DNA of 22,382 nucleotides from Halieaceae bacterium UBA6060 (GCA_002428935.1 DIYG01000064.1:1-22382), one strand, 5' to 3'. Numbered from the stretch's first letter, positions 7,815 through 15,454 are shown. Numbers and translations: made by a program. The notes: generated from the letters alone by a model not told the origin.

Positions 7815-8479
7815 AACACCCGGGGGCGGAGTTACGAGCCGTGCTCTTCGACCTGGATGGAACCCTGGTAGACACCGCGGATGATTTTATTCCCACAGTC
7901 CAGGAGTTGCGCAGGGAACATGAATTGCCGCCCCTGGCGGAAGACCTTATTCGCCGGCAGGTGTCCAACGGATCTCGGGCCCTCGTGCAACTGGCGCTAA
8001 ACCTTTCCGAAGGAGCGCCGGGGTTTACGGAACAACGCCAGCGCCTCCTCGATTTGTATGGCGCCGTGCTGGGCGAGCACGCCAGCTTGTACCCCGGGAT
8101 GGACGAGCTCCTGGCCAGGTGCGAAGCAAACAACATCGCCTGGGGCATTGTGACCAACAAGCCACGGGCTTACACGGTACCGCTCCTCGCATCCCTTTCC
8201 CTGCACCCCGCCTGCACGTTCTGCCCCGACGATGTGCAACACCCCAAACCTCATCCGGAAAGCCTTGAGCGAAGCTGCGCGGTGCTCCACTGCCTACCGA
8301 GCCAGAGCATCTACGTGGGAGATCACGCCCGGGACATCGAAGCGGGACGCCGGGCCGGGATGTACACGGTGGCTGCGGCCTACGGATACCTGGAACTGGA
8401 CGACGAGGCCGACCGCTGGGGGGCAGACGCTATCGCCCAGCGCAGCGAGGACCTCGCACACTTGTTGTTCCCTCACTGA
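7811..8479 (+). CDS. mupP: HAD-family phosphatase, probable N-acetylmuramic acid 6-phosphate phosphatase
   Basis: Haloacid-dehalogenase superfamily phosphatase of 222 aa. Motif I is LFDLDGTLVDT with Asp14 nucleophile and Asp16. Motif II is VTNK at 114-117, the motif III lysine is in HPKPHPE (Lys146), and motif IV is YVGDHARDIEAG with Asp171 and Asp175. The cap domain is alpha-helical, as in phosphoglycolate phosphatases. By sequence alone Gph would be possible. The position directly after ubiG, with a 4-nt overlap, matches mupP of Pseudomonas, which dephosphorylates MurNAc-6-phosphate in the AmgK/MurU peptidoglycan recycling route. That assignment is therefore mainly by context; amgK and murU are not in the window. 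No clear Shine-Dalgarno precedes the ATG. Confidence 0.8.
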   Translation: MKHPGAELRAVLFDLDGTLVDTADDFIPTVQELRREHELPPLAEDLIRRQVSNGSRALVQLALNLSEGAPGFTEQRQRLLDLYGAVLGEHASLYPGMDELLARCEANNIAWGIVTNKPRAYTVPLLASLSLHPACTFCPDDVQHPKPHPESLERSCAVLHCLPSQSIYVGDHARDIEAGRRAGMYTVAAAYGYLELDDEADRWGADAIAQRSEDLAHLLFPH

Positions 8480-8498
8480 CTATCGCCTGGATGATTCC

Positions 8499-9272
8499 AT
8501 GACCGAACACTCCCATCGTGTAACGACGATCCCTAATACCTATGAGCCTGATGGGGACGCTCTAAAGGGCAAGACCATTCTTGTCACCGGAGCCAGCGAG
8601 GGCATTGGTCGCGCGGCGGCCCTGACTTACGCCGCCCATGGTGCCACGATAGTACTTCTGGCCCGGAACGTGGAAAAACTGGAAGACGTTTACGACGCCA
8701 TTGAAACTGCCGGTGGGCCACAACCCGCCGCCGTACCCTTCGATCTGAGCCAGGATTCCGAAGAGGCTTACGATAGCCTTGCCGACGTGCTCTCGGAGCA
8801 ATTTGAGCAGTTGGACGGGCTGCTCCTCAACGCCGGGATACTCGGCGAGCGTCGACCCCTGGAGCAGGCAAAGTGGTCCCAGTGGCGGGCGGTCATGCAG
8901 GTGAATGTAGACAGCCAGTTCCTCATGCTACGAGCGCTGATGCCGCTTTTGCGCGCCGCCCCTCGCTCATCGGTGGTATTGACGTCATCGGGCGTAGGTC
9001 GACGCGGTCGCGCCTACTGGGGCGCCTACGCCGTATCAAAGTTTGCTGTCGAGGGAATGGCCCAGGTATTGGCCGACGAATTGGAAAGCACCAGTGAGGT
9101 ACGGGTTAACTGCATCAATCCTGGCGCGACAAACACCGCCATGCGGCGGGCCGCCTACCCGGGCGAAGCGCCCACGACGAATCCATCGCCCGAAGACATC
9201 ATGGGACCGTATATGTATCTCATGGATGACGCCAGTACACAGATCACCGGCTGCAGTCTGGACGCCCAGTGA
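8499..9272 (+). CDS. yciK: YciK-type short-chain dehydrogenase/reductase
   Basis: Cytoplasmic Rossmann-fold oxidoreductase of 257 aa; the physiological substrate of YciK is not established. The cofactor motif TGASEGIG is at residues 30-37, the NAG motif is in LLLNAGILGE at 109-117, and the catalytic residues are Ser164 (VVLTSSGVG), Tyr177 and Lys181 (YAVSK). TYAAHGATIVLLAR and VNCINPGATNTAMR are typical of this subfamily. The ATG at 8499 has GGA seven bases upstream and lies 19 nt after mupP. The frame stays open further upstream inside mupP, but that part is not homologous. Compared with E. coli YciK the N-terminus is about a dozen residues longer. The same neighbour order after mupP is found in Pseudomonas. 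It converges on rluB with a 15-bp gap. Confidence 0.88.
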   Translation: MTEHSHRVTTIPNTYEPDGDALKGKTILVTGASEGIGRAAALTYAAHGATIVLLARNVEKLEDVYDAIETAGGPQPAAVPFDLSQDSEEAYDSLADVLSEQFEQLDGLLLNAGILGERRPLEQAKWSQWRAVMQVNVDSQFLMLRALMPLLRAAPRSSVVLTSSGVGRRGRAYWGAYAVSKFAVEGMAQVLADELESTSEVRVNCINPGATNTAMRRAAYPGEAPTTNPSPEDIMGPYMYLMDDASTQITGCSLDAQ

Positions 9273-9287
9273 ACAGAGTGCCGATCT

Positions 9288-10304
9288 TCAGCGTTTGGAG
9301 CCTTTCTTAGGGAAAGCTTTCGTGGAGGACTTACCAGCGCCGGACCCTTTGCGTCTCTGCTTGGGGCTATCGTCCTTGTGCTCGTGGCGACCTTCGCGGC
9401 TCTTTACGGCCTTACCGGCCCTGCCCCCTTTGCCCGTCGCACGCTGATCTCGACTCGCTCCCTGAACCCGGCCTCGCTTGGCCTTTCGTCGCTCCTGACG
9501 GCGGCGCTCTTCGGGCTTTAGGTCGGCCACGGCCTTCGCGGGCAAGTCTGCCATGCGATACAGCACGGCCACGTCCTTGGCTTCCAGCTCAAGCCACTGG
9601 CCTTTCTTGACCTTGGAAGGAATAAATAGATCACCGTAACGGACGCGCTTTAGGCGTGACACCTGTAAACCCTGGGATTCCCAAAGCCGGCGTACCTCCC
9701 GGTTACGCCCTTCCATCAGCACCACGTAGTACCAACGATTGAGGCCATCACCACCCCCGGGCTGAATATCCGTGAAGCGAGCGATACCGTCGTCAAGCAT
9801 CACGCCCTGGAGCATGGCATCGAGCATCTCATCGCTCACCTCACCCATGACCCGCACCAGGTACTCCCGTTCGATCTGGGCGGAAGGGTGCATTAAGCGA
9901 TTGGCAAGCTCTCCGTCGGTGGTGAACACGAGTAGCCCCGAGGTGTTGTAGTCGAGGCGCCCCACGGACACCCAGCGCCCCGACTTAACCTTCGGTAGAC
10001 GCTCGAATACGGTCCGCCGGCCTTCGGGGTCCTTCCGAGAGCAGACCTCTCCCGTGGGCTTGTGGTAAAGCAGGCAGCGGGTGGTCTCCCCGTCGCTGGC
10101 TTCGAGTGCTTTGCCATCGACCTCGATCCGCTGTCCCTTGGAAACGCGATCTCCCAGGCGCGCCGCACGATCATCGATGGCAACCCGGCCTTCTTCGATC
10201 CAGCGCTCCATTTCCCGACGGGAACCGAGTCCCGCGCGGGCCAGGACCTTTTGCAGCTTTTCTCCGTCGCTGCTTGAGATAGCCGTTTTAGGTGCCTTGC
10301 TCAT
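9288..10304 (-). CDS. rluB: 23S rRNA pseudouridine synthase RluB-like
   Basis: RsuA-family pseudouridine synthase, predicted to modify helix 89 of 23S rRNA near position 2605. The protein is 338 aa. An S4 RNA-binding domain covers about 15-62 (EKLQKVLARAGLGSRREMERWI). The catalytic domain, about 75-245, has the nucleophilic Asp118 in VGRLDYNTSGLL, and the EGRNREVRRLWESQG block is typical of this family. After about residue 260 comes a disordered, strongly basic tail of roughly 80 residues rich in Arg, Lys and Gly. Such tails are known in RluB but vary in length. Its start lies inside the end of scpB (17-nt overlap), with a GAGG just upstream. It is the last gene of the yciO-scpA-scpB-rluB set, and its 3' end faces yciK. 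RluB versus RluE/RluF is decided by this context. Confidence 0.93.
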   Translation of the reverse strand: MSKAPKTAISSSDGEKLQKVLARAGLGSRREMERWIEEGRVAIDDRAARLGDRVSKGQRIEVDGKALEASDGETTRCLLYHKPTGEVCSRKDPEGRRTVFERLPKVKSGRWVSVGRLDYNTSGLLVFTTDGELANRLMHPSAQIEREYLVRVMGEVSDEMLDAMLQGVMLDDGIARFTDIQPGGGDGLNRWYYVVLMEGRNREVRRLWESQGLQVSRLKRVRYGDLFIPSKVKKGQWLELEAKDVAVLYRMADLPAKAVADLKPEERRRQERRKAKRGRVQGASRDQRATGKGGRAGKAVKSREGRHEHKDDSPKQRRKGSGAGKSSTKAFPKKGSKR

Positions 10305-11319
10305 GGGCCTCGGATCGCGATGGATTTAAGGAATCCTCATCACTCGCTGCTGCATCTTCCTCATCTCCCTCTCCTGCATCCCCCTCTGTGCTCTCGGAGG
10401 GGTGCTGCTCAAAGGAGTGCTTATCGAAAGTCTGCTCGTCGAGAGACGGTTCTTCGTTCAAAGGCTCGGCGACAGATTCCGCGCTCGTATCTTGCTGTTC
10501 TGAATCACTCGCTTCGACAGGGCTTTCTTCGGCAGGGCTTTCTTCGACATCGCTCTCGTCCAAGCCCCTGTCTTCCAAGCCACTATCTTCCAAGGGCTGC
10601 TCTTCTGTGTCAGCGTCGGATGCGCCGTTCTGGGCTTCCTGTCCTGAGATGTCGTCCTCTACCCTTTCTTCAGATCCTTCTCCACCGGTCGATTCTGCAT
10701 CGGTCACTTCTCCGGTGGGCTCATCGCCCTCATCACCGCTCTCGTGCTCAGCCAGAGGTTCGCTAAAGCCCAACTCCGCATTCAAGGTTTCCAGGTCTCG
10801 AATGTCCGCCAGGGCCGGCAGCTGATCGAGGCTCTTGAGATTGAAATAGTCCAGGAACTGTCGCGTTGTCGCATACATGGCAGGACGGCCAGGCACATCG
10901 CGATGCCCCACCACACGGATCCAGTCACGCTCGTGGAGGGTGCGGATGATATTGGTGCTCACCGCAACGCCGCGAATCTCTTCGATCTCGCCACGGGTAA
11001 TGGGTTGGCGGTAGGCGATGAGGGCCAGGGTCTCAAGTAAGGCACGGGAATACTTTTGCGGACGTTCCTGCCAAAGGCGACTGACCCAGGGACTGAGTTG
11101 CTCACGCACCTGAAAGCGAAAACCACTGGCCACCTCTACCAGCTCATAGCCTCGACCGTCACAGCGCTCGCGGACCTCGTCCAGGGCTCCCTGAAGGTCC
11201 TCTTTCGCCGGTCGTTCATGCTCTTCAAACAGGGCGCTCAGTTGCGACGCAGACAGAGGTTTCCCCGCGGCAAAGAGCGCGGCCTCGAGAATCTGTACCA
11301 GGCCCGTGGCGTCGCTCAT
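10288..11319 (-). CDS. scpB: Segregation and condensation protein B with long acidic tail
   Basis: Accessory subunit that works with ScpA and SMC in chromosome compaction and segregation. The 343-aa protein is long for ScpB. The conserved two-winged-helix core covers about residues 1-185 (LVQILEAALFAAGKPLS, LLETLALIAYRQPITRGEIEEIRGV, PGRPAMYATT). From about 186 to 343 there is a low-complexity tail dominated by Glu, Asp and Ser, with repeated LE(D)S/DES/EESP-like units and almost no hydrophobic patches. The ATG overlaps the scpA stop by 4 nt (ATGA), and the 3' end overlaps rluB by 17 nt. The tail is in frame with no interruption, so it is not a frameshift product. Its role is unknown; it may be a disordered charged linker or interaction region. 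Confidence 0.94.
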   Translation of the reverse strand: MSDATGLVQILEAALFAAGKPLSASQLSALFEEHERPAKEDLQGALDEVRERCDGRGYELVEVASGFRFQVREQLSPWVSRLWQERPQKYSRALLETLALIAYRQPITRGEIEEIRGVAVSTNIIRTLHERDWIRVVGHRDVPGRPAMYATTRQFLDYFNLKSLDQLPALADIRDLETLNAELGFSEPLAEHESGDEGDEPTGEVTDAESTGGEGSEERVEDDISGQEAQNGASDADTEEQPLEDSGLEDRGLDESDVEESPAEESPVEASDSEQQDTSAESVAEPLNEEPSLDEQTFDKHSFEQHPSESTEGDAGEGDEEDAAASDEDSLNPSRSEAHEQGT

Positions 11320-12179
11320 TCGGAACGTCCCTTGATATGAATGGGGCCAAAGCTCTCCGTCTGCACGATCTCCACCAACGATTCCTTAATCAACTCCATA
11401 ATGGCCAAAAAGGTCACGACCACTCCCAACTTACCTTCCTGCGCGGAAAACAGAGAAACAAAAGGCACAAACTGCTGTCCCTGCAGGCGCTCCAACACCT
11501 CCGACATGCGTTCTCGCGTAGACAGGGCTTCGCGCTGCACATGATGACTCTCGTACATTTGCGCCCGCTTGAGCACCTCCGAGAGCACCGTTAGCAGCTC
11601 GCGCATATCCACATCGGGGGCGGGTCGATCCTGCTCCACCGCCGGCGGCGCGGCACTGGCTACCCAGATATCGCGCTCCATACGCGGCAGCTCTTCAATA
11701 TCTTCCGCCGCCTTCTTGAAACGCTCGTATTCCTGCAGGCGACGAATAAGCTGCGCGCGCGGATCTTCTTCATCCTCTTCCACGGTTGTGGCCCGCGGGA
11801 GCAACATCCGCGATTTGATCTCCGCGAGCATCGCCGCCATCAGCAGGTACTCGGCCGCGAGTTCAAACTGCATGGCATCCATGAGTTCGACGTATTGCAT
11901 GTACTGCTCGGTGATCCGCGAGACATCCACATCGAGAATATCGAGGTTCTGGCGCCGTATCAGGTAAAGGAGAAGATCCAGCGGGCCCTCAAAGGCCTCA
12001 AGAAACACTTCCAAAGCCTGAGGCGGTATATACAGATCCTTCGGCAGCTCCGTGACCGCCTTGCCCATAACCACGGCAAAGGGCATTTCGGCCTGGGCGG
12101 GCAATACCGCCTCGGCTTCCACGGCGGGTGCGGGCGGGTCCACATTACTGACCGCTGCTGGGGGGTTGTCGTTCGTCAC
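11316..12179 (-). CDS. scpA: Segregation and condensation protein A
   Basis: Kleisin subunit that bridges SMC heads. The protein is 287 aa from the proposed start. The kleisin signature FLEAFEGPLDLLLYLIRRQN lies near residue 59-78, followed by LDILDVDVSRITEQYMQYV and LAAEYLLMAAMLAEIKSRMLLP. The C-terminal winged helix ends in FLAIMELIKESLVEIVQTESFGPI. The start is uncertain. GTG at 12179 is chosen because it lies 34 nt after yciO and gives a Pro/Ala-rich leader before the conserved PFAVVMG; an internal ATG 31 codons further on (EMPF) is an alternative. The frame is open upstream through yciO, but that portion is out-of-frame yciO sequence. It is coupled to scpB by an ATGA overlap. Confidence 0.93.
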   Translation of the reverse strand: MTNDNPPAAVSNVDPPAPAVEAEAVLPAQAEMPFAVVMGKAVTELPKDLYIPPQALEVFLEAFEGPLDLLLYLIRRQNLDILDVDVSRITEQYMQYVELMDAMQFELAAEYLLMAAMLAEIKSRMLLPRATTVEEDEEDPRAQLIRRLQEYERFKKAAEDIEELPRMERDIWVASAAPPAVEQDRPAPDVDMRELLTVLSEVLKRAQMYESHHVQREALSTRERMSEVLERLQGQQFVPFVSLFSAQEGKLGVVVTFLAIMELIKESLVEIVQTESFGPIHIKGRSE

Positions 12180-12213
12180 AGGAACACCAAAATCGAGGTG
12201 CGCGGAGTATACC

Positions 12214-12840
12214 TCAGGCGGCCTCAAAGGGCGCCGGATCGCCCTTCCCAGCCCGAAGGAGCATGGGCACCTCGTCGGCGAGATCAACCACCGTTGTCGC
12301 TTCCATGCCGCAGTAGCCGCCATCGATAACCAAATCGACCTGATGCTCCAGCAGTTCGCGAATTTCATACGGATCGATGAGCGGTAGATCATCGTCCGGC
12401 ATGATGAGCGTGACGCTCATGAGAGGTTCTCGCAGGTCGTCCAGTAGGGCCTGGGCAATGGCGTTGTCTGGTACACGGAGCCCTACGGTGCGGCGCTTGG
12501 GATGCATGAGTCGCCGCGGCACCTCCGAGGTGGCGCGCAGGATAAACGTGTAGGGACCGGGCGTATGGTGCTTGAGAAGGCGATACACACTGTTGTCCAC
12601 CCGCGCATAGGCCGCAATCTCGGAAAGATCTCGACATACCAGGGTGAAGTTGTGCCGGTCGTCCAGCTTACGAATGCGACGAATGCGATCCAGCGCCGAT
12701 TTATCTCCCAGATGACAACCCAGGGCATAGGCGGAGTCGGTCGGATACACAATGACCCCACCGCTACGAACAATGTCGGCGGCCTGCCGAACGAGTCGCA
12801 CCTGGGGATTGTCTGGATGCATCTGAAAGAACTGGCTCAA
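12214..12840 (-). CDS. yciO: YciO, Sua5/YrdC/TsaC-superfamily protein
   Basis: Member of the TsaC/Sua5 superfamily, whose best-known members make threonylcarbamoyl-AMP for tRNA t6A; the physiological role of YciO is less certain. The protein is 208 aa. The N-terminus SQFFQMHPDNPQ matches E. coli YciO almost residue for residue, which supports a rare TTG start at 12840; GGAG lies about ten bases upstream. The conserved blocks are GGVIVYPTDSAYALGC, DDRHNFTLVCRDLSE, TPGPYTFILRAT, VGLRVPDN and DLVIDGGYCG. It is probably the first gene of the yciO-scpA-scpB-rluB unit. The PHP-domain phosphoesterase gene that often lies beside yciO in relatives is absent here. Confidence 0.93.
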   Translation of the reverse strand: MSQFFQMHPDNPQVRLVRQAADIVRSGGVIVYPTDSAYALGCHLGDKSALDRIRRIRKLDDRHNFTLVCRDLSEIAAYARVDNSVYRLLKHHTPGPYTFILRATSEVPRRLMHPKRRTVGLRVPDNAIAQALLDDLREPLMSVTLIMPDDDLPLIDPYEIRELLEHQVDLVIDGGYCGMEATTVVDLADEVPMLLRAGKGDPAPFEAA

Positions 12841-12900
12841 GAATGCCCGCTCCGCGCCACTGGTATTTGTTTTACAATGCGGCCTCTTGGGCCGGGCGGC

Positions 12901-12909
12901 ATTCTAGCA
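12901..12909 (-). promoter_or_regulatory. Candidate extended -10 promoter for yciO-scpA-scpB-rluB
   Basis: The minus strand reads TGCTAGAAT, an extended -10 element (TGn plus TAGAAT), about 60 bp before the yciO TTG start. No strong -35 hexamer is visible, which is tolerable for an extended -10 promoter. Position and match support it; nothing else does. Confidence 0.4.
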
Positions 12910-12990
12910 CTGCCTCCCGTCCAAACCCTGATCAATTCAGCAGCGACGAGACCCCGGTACGAATTTCCAATACCAACCGCTAATACCACC

Positions 12991-13023
12991 AACCAACTAC
13001 TAACCAACTACTAACCAACTACA
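12991..13023. repeat. Three tandem copies of an 11-bp repeat
   Basis: The unit AACCAACTACT occurs three times head to tail (12991-13001, 13002-13012, 13013-13023), the last copy differing only in its final base. Similar AC-rich, CCAA-containing sequence precedes it. It lies in the 233-bp region between divergent yciO and yciB, about 50 bp before yciB. The period is close to one DNA helical turn. Replication slippage or a repeated protein-binding site could explain it. Confidence 0.85.
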
Positions 13024-13073
13024 CACCATCACTTTCCGCATCTTCCGCCACATCGTAGCCCCTTGAATCGTTC

Positions 13074-13676
13074 ATGAAACAGCTCCTCGAGTTTTTGCCC
13101 ATCGCGCTCTTTTTTGTTGTCTATCAACTGGATGGCGAAACCCTGCAGCTGGGCTCCTGGAGCCATACCTTTGACGGCATTTTCAGCGCTACGGCCGTGC
13201 TGATCGCGGCCACGGCACTGCAGGTATTGATCGCTCGTCTCATGAGTGGCTACTGGGAAAAGCGCAGTTTGTGGACTCTTGTCGCGGTGGCGGTGTTCGG
13301 TGGCGCTACACTGATTCTCCGGGATGAAACGTTCATCCAGTGGAAGCCAACGATTTTCAACTGGGCCCTGGCGCTGATTTTCATCGGCTTCCAGCTCTTT
13401 AGCGAGCGCAACCTGCTGGAGCGCACCCTGGGCATGCAACTGGCCATGCCCGCCACGGTCTGGCGTCGTCTAAATCTCCTCTGGGTAAGCAACTTCGTCA
13501 TCGTCGGTGCCTTAAATCTGTATGTCGCCTATGGCTACAGCGAGGCCACCTGGGTGAGCTACAAGCTCTACTCCGCCATCGGTTTCACACTGCTACTGAC
13601 CCTTTTGACGGCGCTTATCGTCAGCCCGCATTTGCAGGAGGCCGATAGCGCGGCAAGCGCGGGGGAAACCGATTGA
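13074..13676 (+). CDS. yciB: Inner membrane protein YciB (septation protein A family)
   Basis: Polytopic inner-membrane protein linked in other bacteria to septum formation and envelope integrity (also named IspA/IspZ). The protein is 200 aa. The N-terminus MKQLLEFLPIALFFVVYQL is the family signature. About five hydrophobic segments follow, separated by short polar loops with EKRSLW, RDETFIQWKPTIFNW and GFQLFSERNLLERTLG, all characteristic. The C-terminal tail is short and polar. No good Shine-Dalgarno precedes the ATG. It begins a plus-strand run and is followed after 70 bp by yciI, as in many gammaproteobacteria. Identification is secure; biochemical function is not known. Confidence 0.95.
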   Translation: MKQLLEFLPIALFFVVYQLDGETLQLGSWSHTFDGIFSATAVLIAATALQVLIARLMSGYWEKRSLWTLVAVAVFGGATLILRDETFIQWKPTIFNWALALIFIGFQLFSERNLLERTLGMQLAMPATVWRRLNLLWVSNFVIVGALNLYVAYGYSEATWVSYKLYSAIGFTLLLTLLTALIVSPHLQEADSAASAGETD

Positions 13677-13746
13677 TCGCGGCTGCCGTTACCCTTGTTT
13701 TGCGAAAGACCTGGTTGAAGCCAACGCCCCCAGGCTGGAGAAATTG

Positions 13747-14046
13747 ATGTACTACGCCATTATCGCCCGCGATGTTCCCGGCAGCCTGGATAAGCGCCTC
13801 GCCGCACGCCCAGCTCATTTGCAAAGAATCAGCGACCTGGTCGACGAAGGCCGTGTACTAGTCGCCGGCCCTCATCCGGCCATCGACAGCGAAGACCCGG
13901 GACCTGCGGGCTTTACGGGCAGCCTGATCATCGCCGAGTTTGCCAGCCTGGAAGCCGCCCAGGCCTGGGCTGCGGAAGACCCCTACACCACGTCAGGGGT
14001 ATTTGAGTCCGTCGACATAAAGCCCTTCAAGCGTGTATTACCCTAA
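13747..14046 (+). CDS. yciI: YciI-family protein
   Basis: Small cytoplasmic ferredoxin-like-fold protein of 99 aa with no firmly established reaction. The sequence MYYAIIARDVPGSLDKRL, then RPAHLQRI with the conserved His24, GRVLVAGPHPAID, GFTGSLIIAEF and a WAAEDPYTTSGVFESV block match the family along the whole length. The ATG at 13747 follows GGAG with about 7-nt spacing; a TTG codon immediately before it is a less likely start. It neighbours yciB, a frequent pairing. The His residue is thought to be part of a putative active site in the family. Confidence 0.93.
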   Translation: MYYAIIARDVPGSLDKRLAARPAHLQRISDLVDEGRVLVAGPHPAIDSEDPGPAGFTGSLIIAEFASLEAAQAWAAEDPYTTSGVFESVDIKPFKRVLP

Positions 14047-14098
14047 GGCTAGGTCCAAGCAGTAACGGAAGGTCCGCCGCCATCAACCCATCGCGCAG

Positions 14099-14104
14099 TA
14101 CAAT
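14099..14104 (+). promoter_or_regulatory. Candidate -10 element before the SH3 protein gene
   Basis: TACAAT lies 34 bp before the GTG start of the SH3-domain gene in the 91-bp gap after yciI. No matching -35 element is evident. It could start the transcript for the SH3, cyclophilin, PdxJ and RluA genes. Confidence 0.25.
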
Positions 14105-14137
14105 CCTTGCGCCGCTGAACAACCACCAGGAAACATC

Positions 14138-14809
14138 GTGCTTCGATACACCACCGTTCTCGCCCTCTTCCTTTTGCTGGCCATACCAGGTCTTGCCCAA
14201 GACGTGCGCTATGTGAGCGACGATGTGTTTATCGTCCTGCACGCTGGTCCGGGCTCCAACTACCGTTGGCTTGGCAAACTGATCCCCGGCACAGAGCTGA
14301 CGGAGCAGCGACGGTCTACGGACGGGAACTGGGCGGAGGTCTCCACCAACCGCGGCACCGTGGGCTGGGTTCAGGTGGAGTATCTGGCCAGCGAACCTCC
14401 CGCCCAGGTTCGTCTCCCGGCTGTTGTCCGTCAGTTGGAGGACGCCGAGCGGGATGCCGCGGAACTTCGTCAGACGCTGACAGCGGCGCAAACCGAACGG
14501 GATAATCTGCAAAGCCAGCTGAGCGACAGCAATGAGGAACTCCAGCGGATCAGCGAGGAACTCGCCCAACTGCGCCAGATATCCGGCAGTGCCATCGAGA
14601 CGGCCGAGAGCAATCGTCGTCTCGTCGAAGAAAGCGAGGGCCTGCGTATGAATCTCGATACTCTTGAAGCGGACAACCAACGCCTCCAGGACCGTGTTCA
14701 AAGCAGCGCGTTCATCGACGGCGCCCTGGCGGTCCTTCTAGGAGTCATCATCGCTCTGGTCGTTCCGCGCCTATGGCCCAAGCGCCGCAACAGTTCGAGC
14801 TGGGCCTGA
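14138..14809 (+). CDS. SH3-domain, coiled-coil, C-terminally anchored membrane protein (YgiM/TIGR04211-like)
   Basis: Envelope protein of 223 aa of unknown function. Residues 1-20 form a signal peptide (hydrophobic core LALFLLLAIPG, probable cleavage after GLA). Residues about 24-86 are a bacterial SH3 domain (DDVFIVLHAGPGSNYRWLG, then GTVGWVQVEYL). Residues about 95-190 are a predicted coiled coil rich in Gln, Glu and Leu. Residues about 193-211 are a transmembrane helix, followed by a short basic tail KRRNSSSWA. The SH3 and coiled coil would thus lie in the periplasm, tethered to the inner membrane. The same layout is known for E. coli YgiM. The start is GTG at 14138, with AGGA about six bases upstream. 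The cyclophilin gene follows 24 bp later. Confidence 0.85.
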   Translation: MLRYTTVLALFLLLAIPGLAQDVRYVSDDVFIVLHAGPGSNYRWLGKLIPGTELTEQRRSTDGNWAEVSTNRGTVGWVQVEYLASEPPAQVRLPAVVRQLEDAERDAAELRQTLTAAQTERDNLQSQLSDSNEELQRISEELAQLRQISGSAIETAESNRRLVEESEGLRMNLDTLEADNQRLQDRVQSSAFIDGALAVLLGVIIALVVPRLWPKRRNSSSWA

Positions 14810-14833
14810 ATCCCGAACATCAAAGGAGCTCCT

Positions 14834-15454
14834 ATGAATCGTCAAAACCCTGTCTCGGCTCTTAACTGGCCGCAGCTTGTCACGCTGATGCTGCTTGTCG
14901 TGTCGTTCGCTCTCGGCGGTCAGCTCGCCAGCGCGCAGTCAGAGACGCCCCTGCCCAATCCCCAGGTGGTGATCAAGACCAACTACGGCGACATCACGAT
15001 CCGTCTGTTTCGAGATAAGTCACCGGTGACCGTGGAGAACTTTCTCGCCTACGTCGACGAAGGCTTCTACACCGGCACCATATTCCACCGTGTGATTCCC
15101 AATTTCATGATTCAGGGCGGCGGCTTCACCCCGGACATGCAGGAAAAGGCCACCCGGGATCCCATCGTCAACGAATCCCGCAATCGCTTGCACAACGTGC
15201 GCGGCACTCTGGCTATGGCCCGCACCTCGGACCCGGACTCGGCGACCGCGCAGTTCTTTATCAACCAGCGCACAAATCTACGCCTGGACTGGCAGCCCGG
15301 CGCCGTGGGTTACACGGTGTTTGGAGAAGTTGTCGATGGCATGTCCGTGGTGGACTTCATATCCACATCCCCCGTGGGGCAGATCGGCGGACACAGCAAT
15401 GTACCCCTCGATCCCGTCATCATCGACAGCATTGAGCGCAAGAGCCTCTTGTGA
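14834..15454 (+). CDS. Exported cyclophilin-type peptidyl-prolyl cis-trans isomerase
   Basis: Catalyses proline cis-trans isomerisation, here probably in the periplasm. The protein is 206 aa. The N-terminus has a hydrophobic segment (about 15-30) and a probable signal peptidase site around LASA|QS (residue 34). The cyclophilin domain, about 45-200, carries the active-site residues Arg86 in FHRVIP, FMIQGG at 91-96 and AQFFIN at 139-144. TNYGDITIRLF and PVTVENFLAYV are standard. The tryptophan equivalent is also plausible in LDWQPGAVGYTVFGEV. The start ATG has an AAGGAG six bases upstream. The stop overlaps the GTG start of pdxJ (GTGA). It resembles PpiA, but a one-to-one equivalence is not certain, so no symbol is given. 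Confidence 0.93.
   Translation: MNRQNPVSALNWPQLVTLMLLVVSFALGGQLASAQSETPLPNPQVVIKTNYGDITIRLFRDKSPVTVENFLAYVDEGFYTGTIFHRVIPNFMIQGGGFTPDMQEKATRDPIVNESRNRLHNVRGTLAMARTSDPDSATAQFFINQRTNLRLDWQPGAVGYTVFGEVVDGMSVVDFISTSPVGQIGGHSNVPLDPVIIDSIERKSLL

Noticed and set aside
12180..12392. Upstream extension of scpA to a 358-residue protein
   Set aside because: The extra part is out-of-frame sequence inside conserved yciO and does not resemble any ScpA N-terminus.
12991..13023. Possible CRISPR array
   Set aside because: The repeats are only 11 bp and directly abut with no spacers, and there are no cas genes.
14824..14833. AGGAGCTCCT palindrome at the cyclophilin ribosome binding site
   Set aside because: It is only 10 bp, expected many times by chance, and cannot form a stable RNA hairpin; it is most simply a good Shine-Dalgarno.
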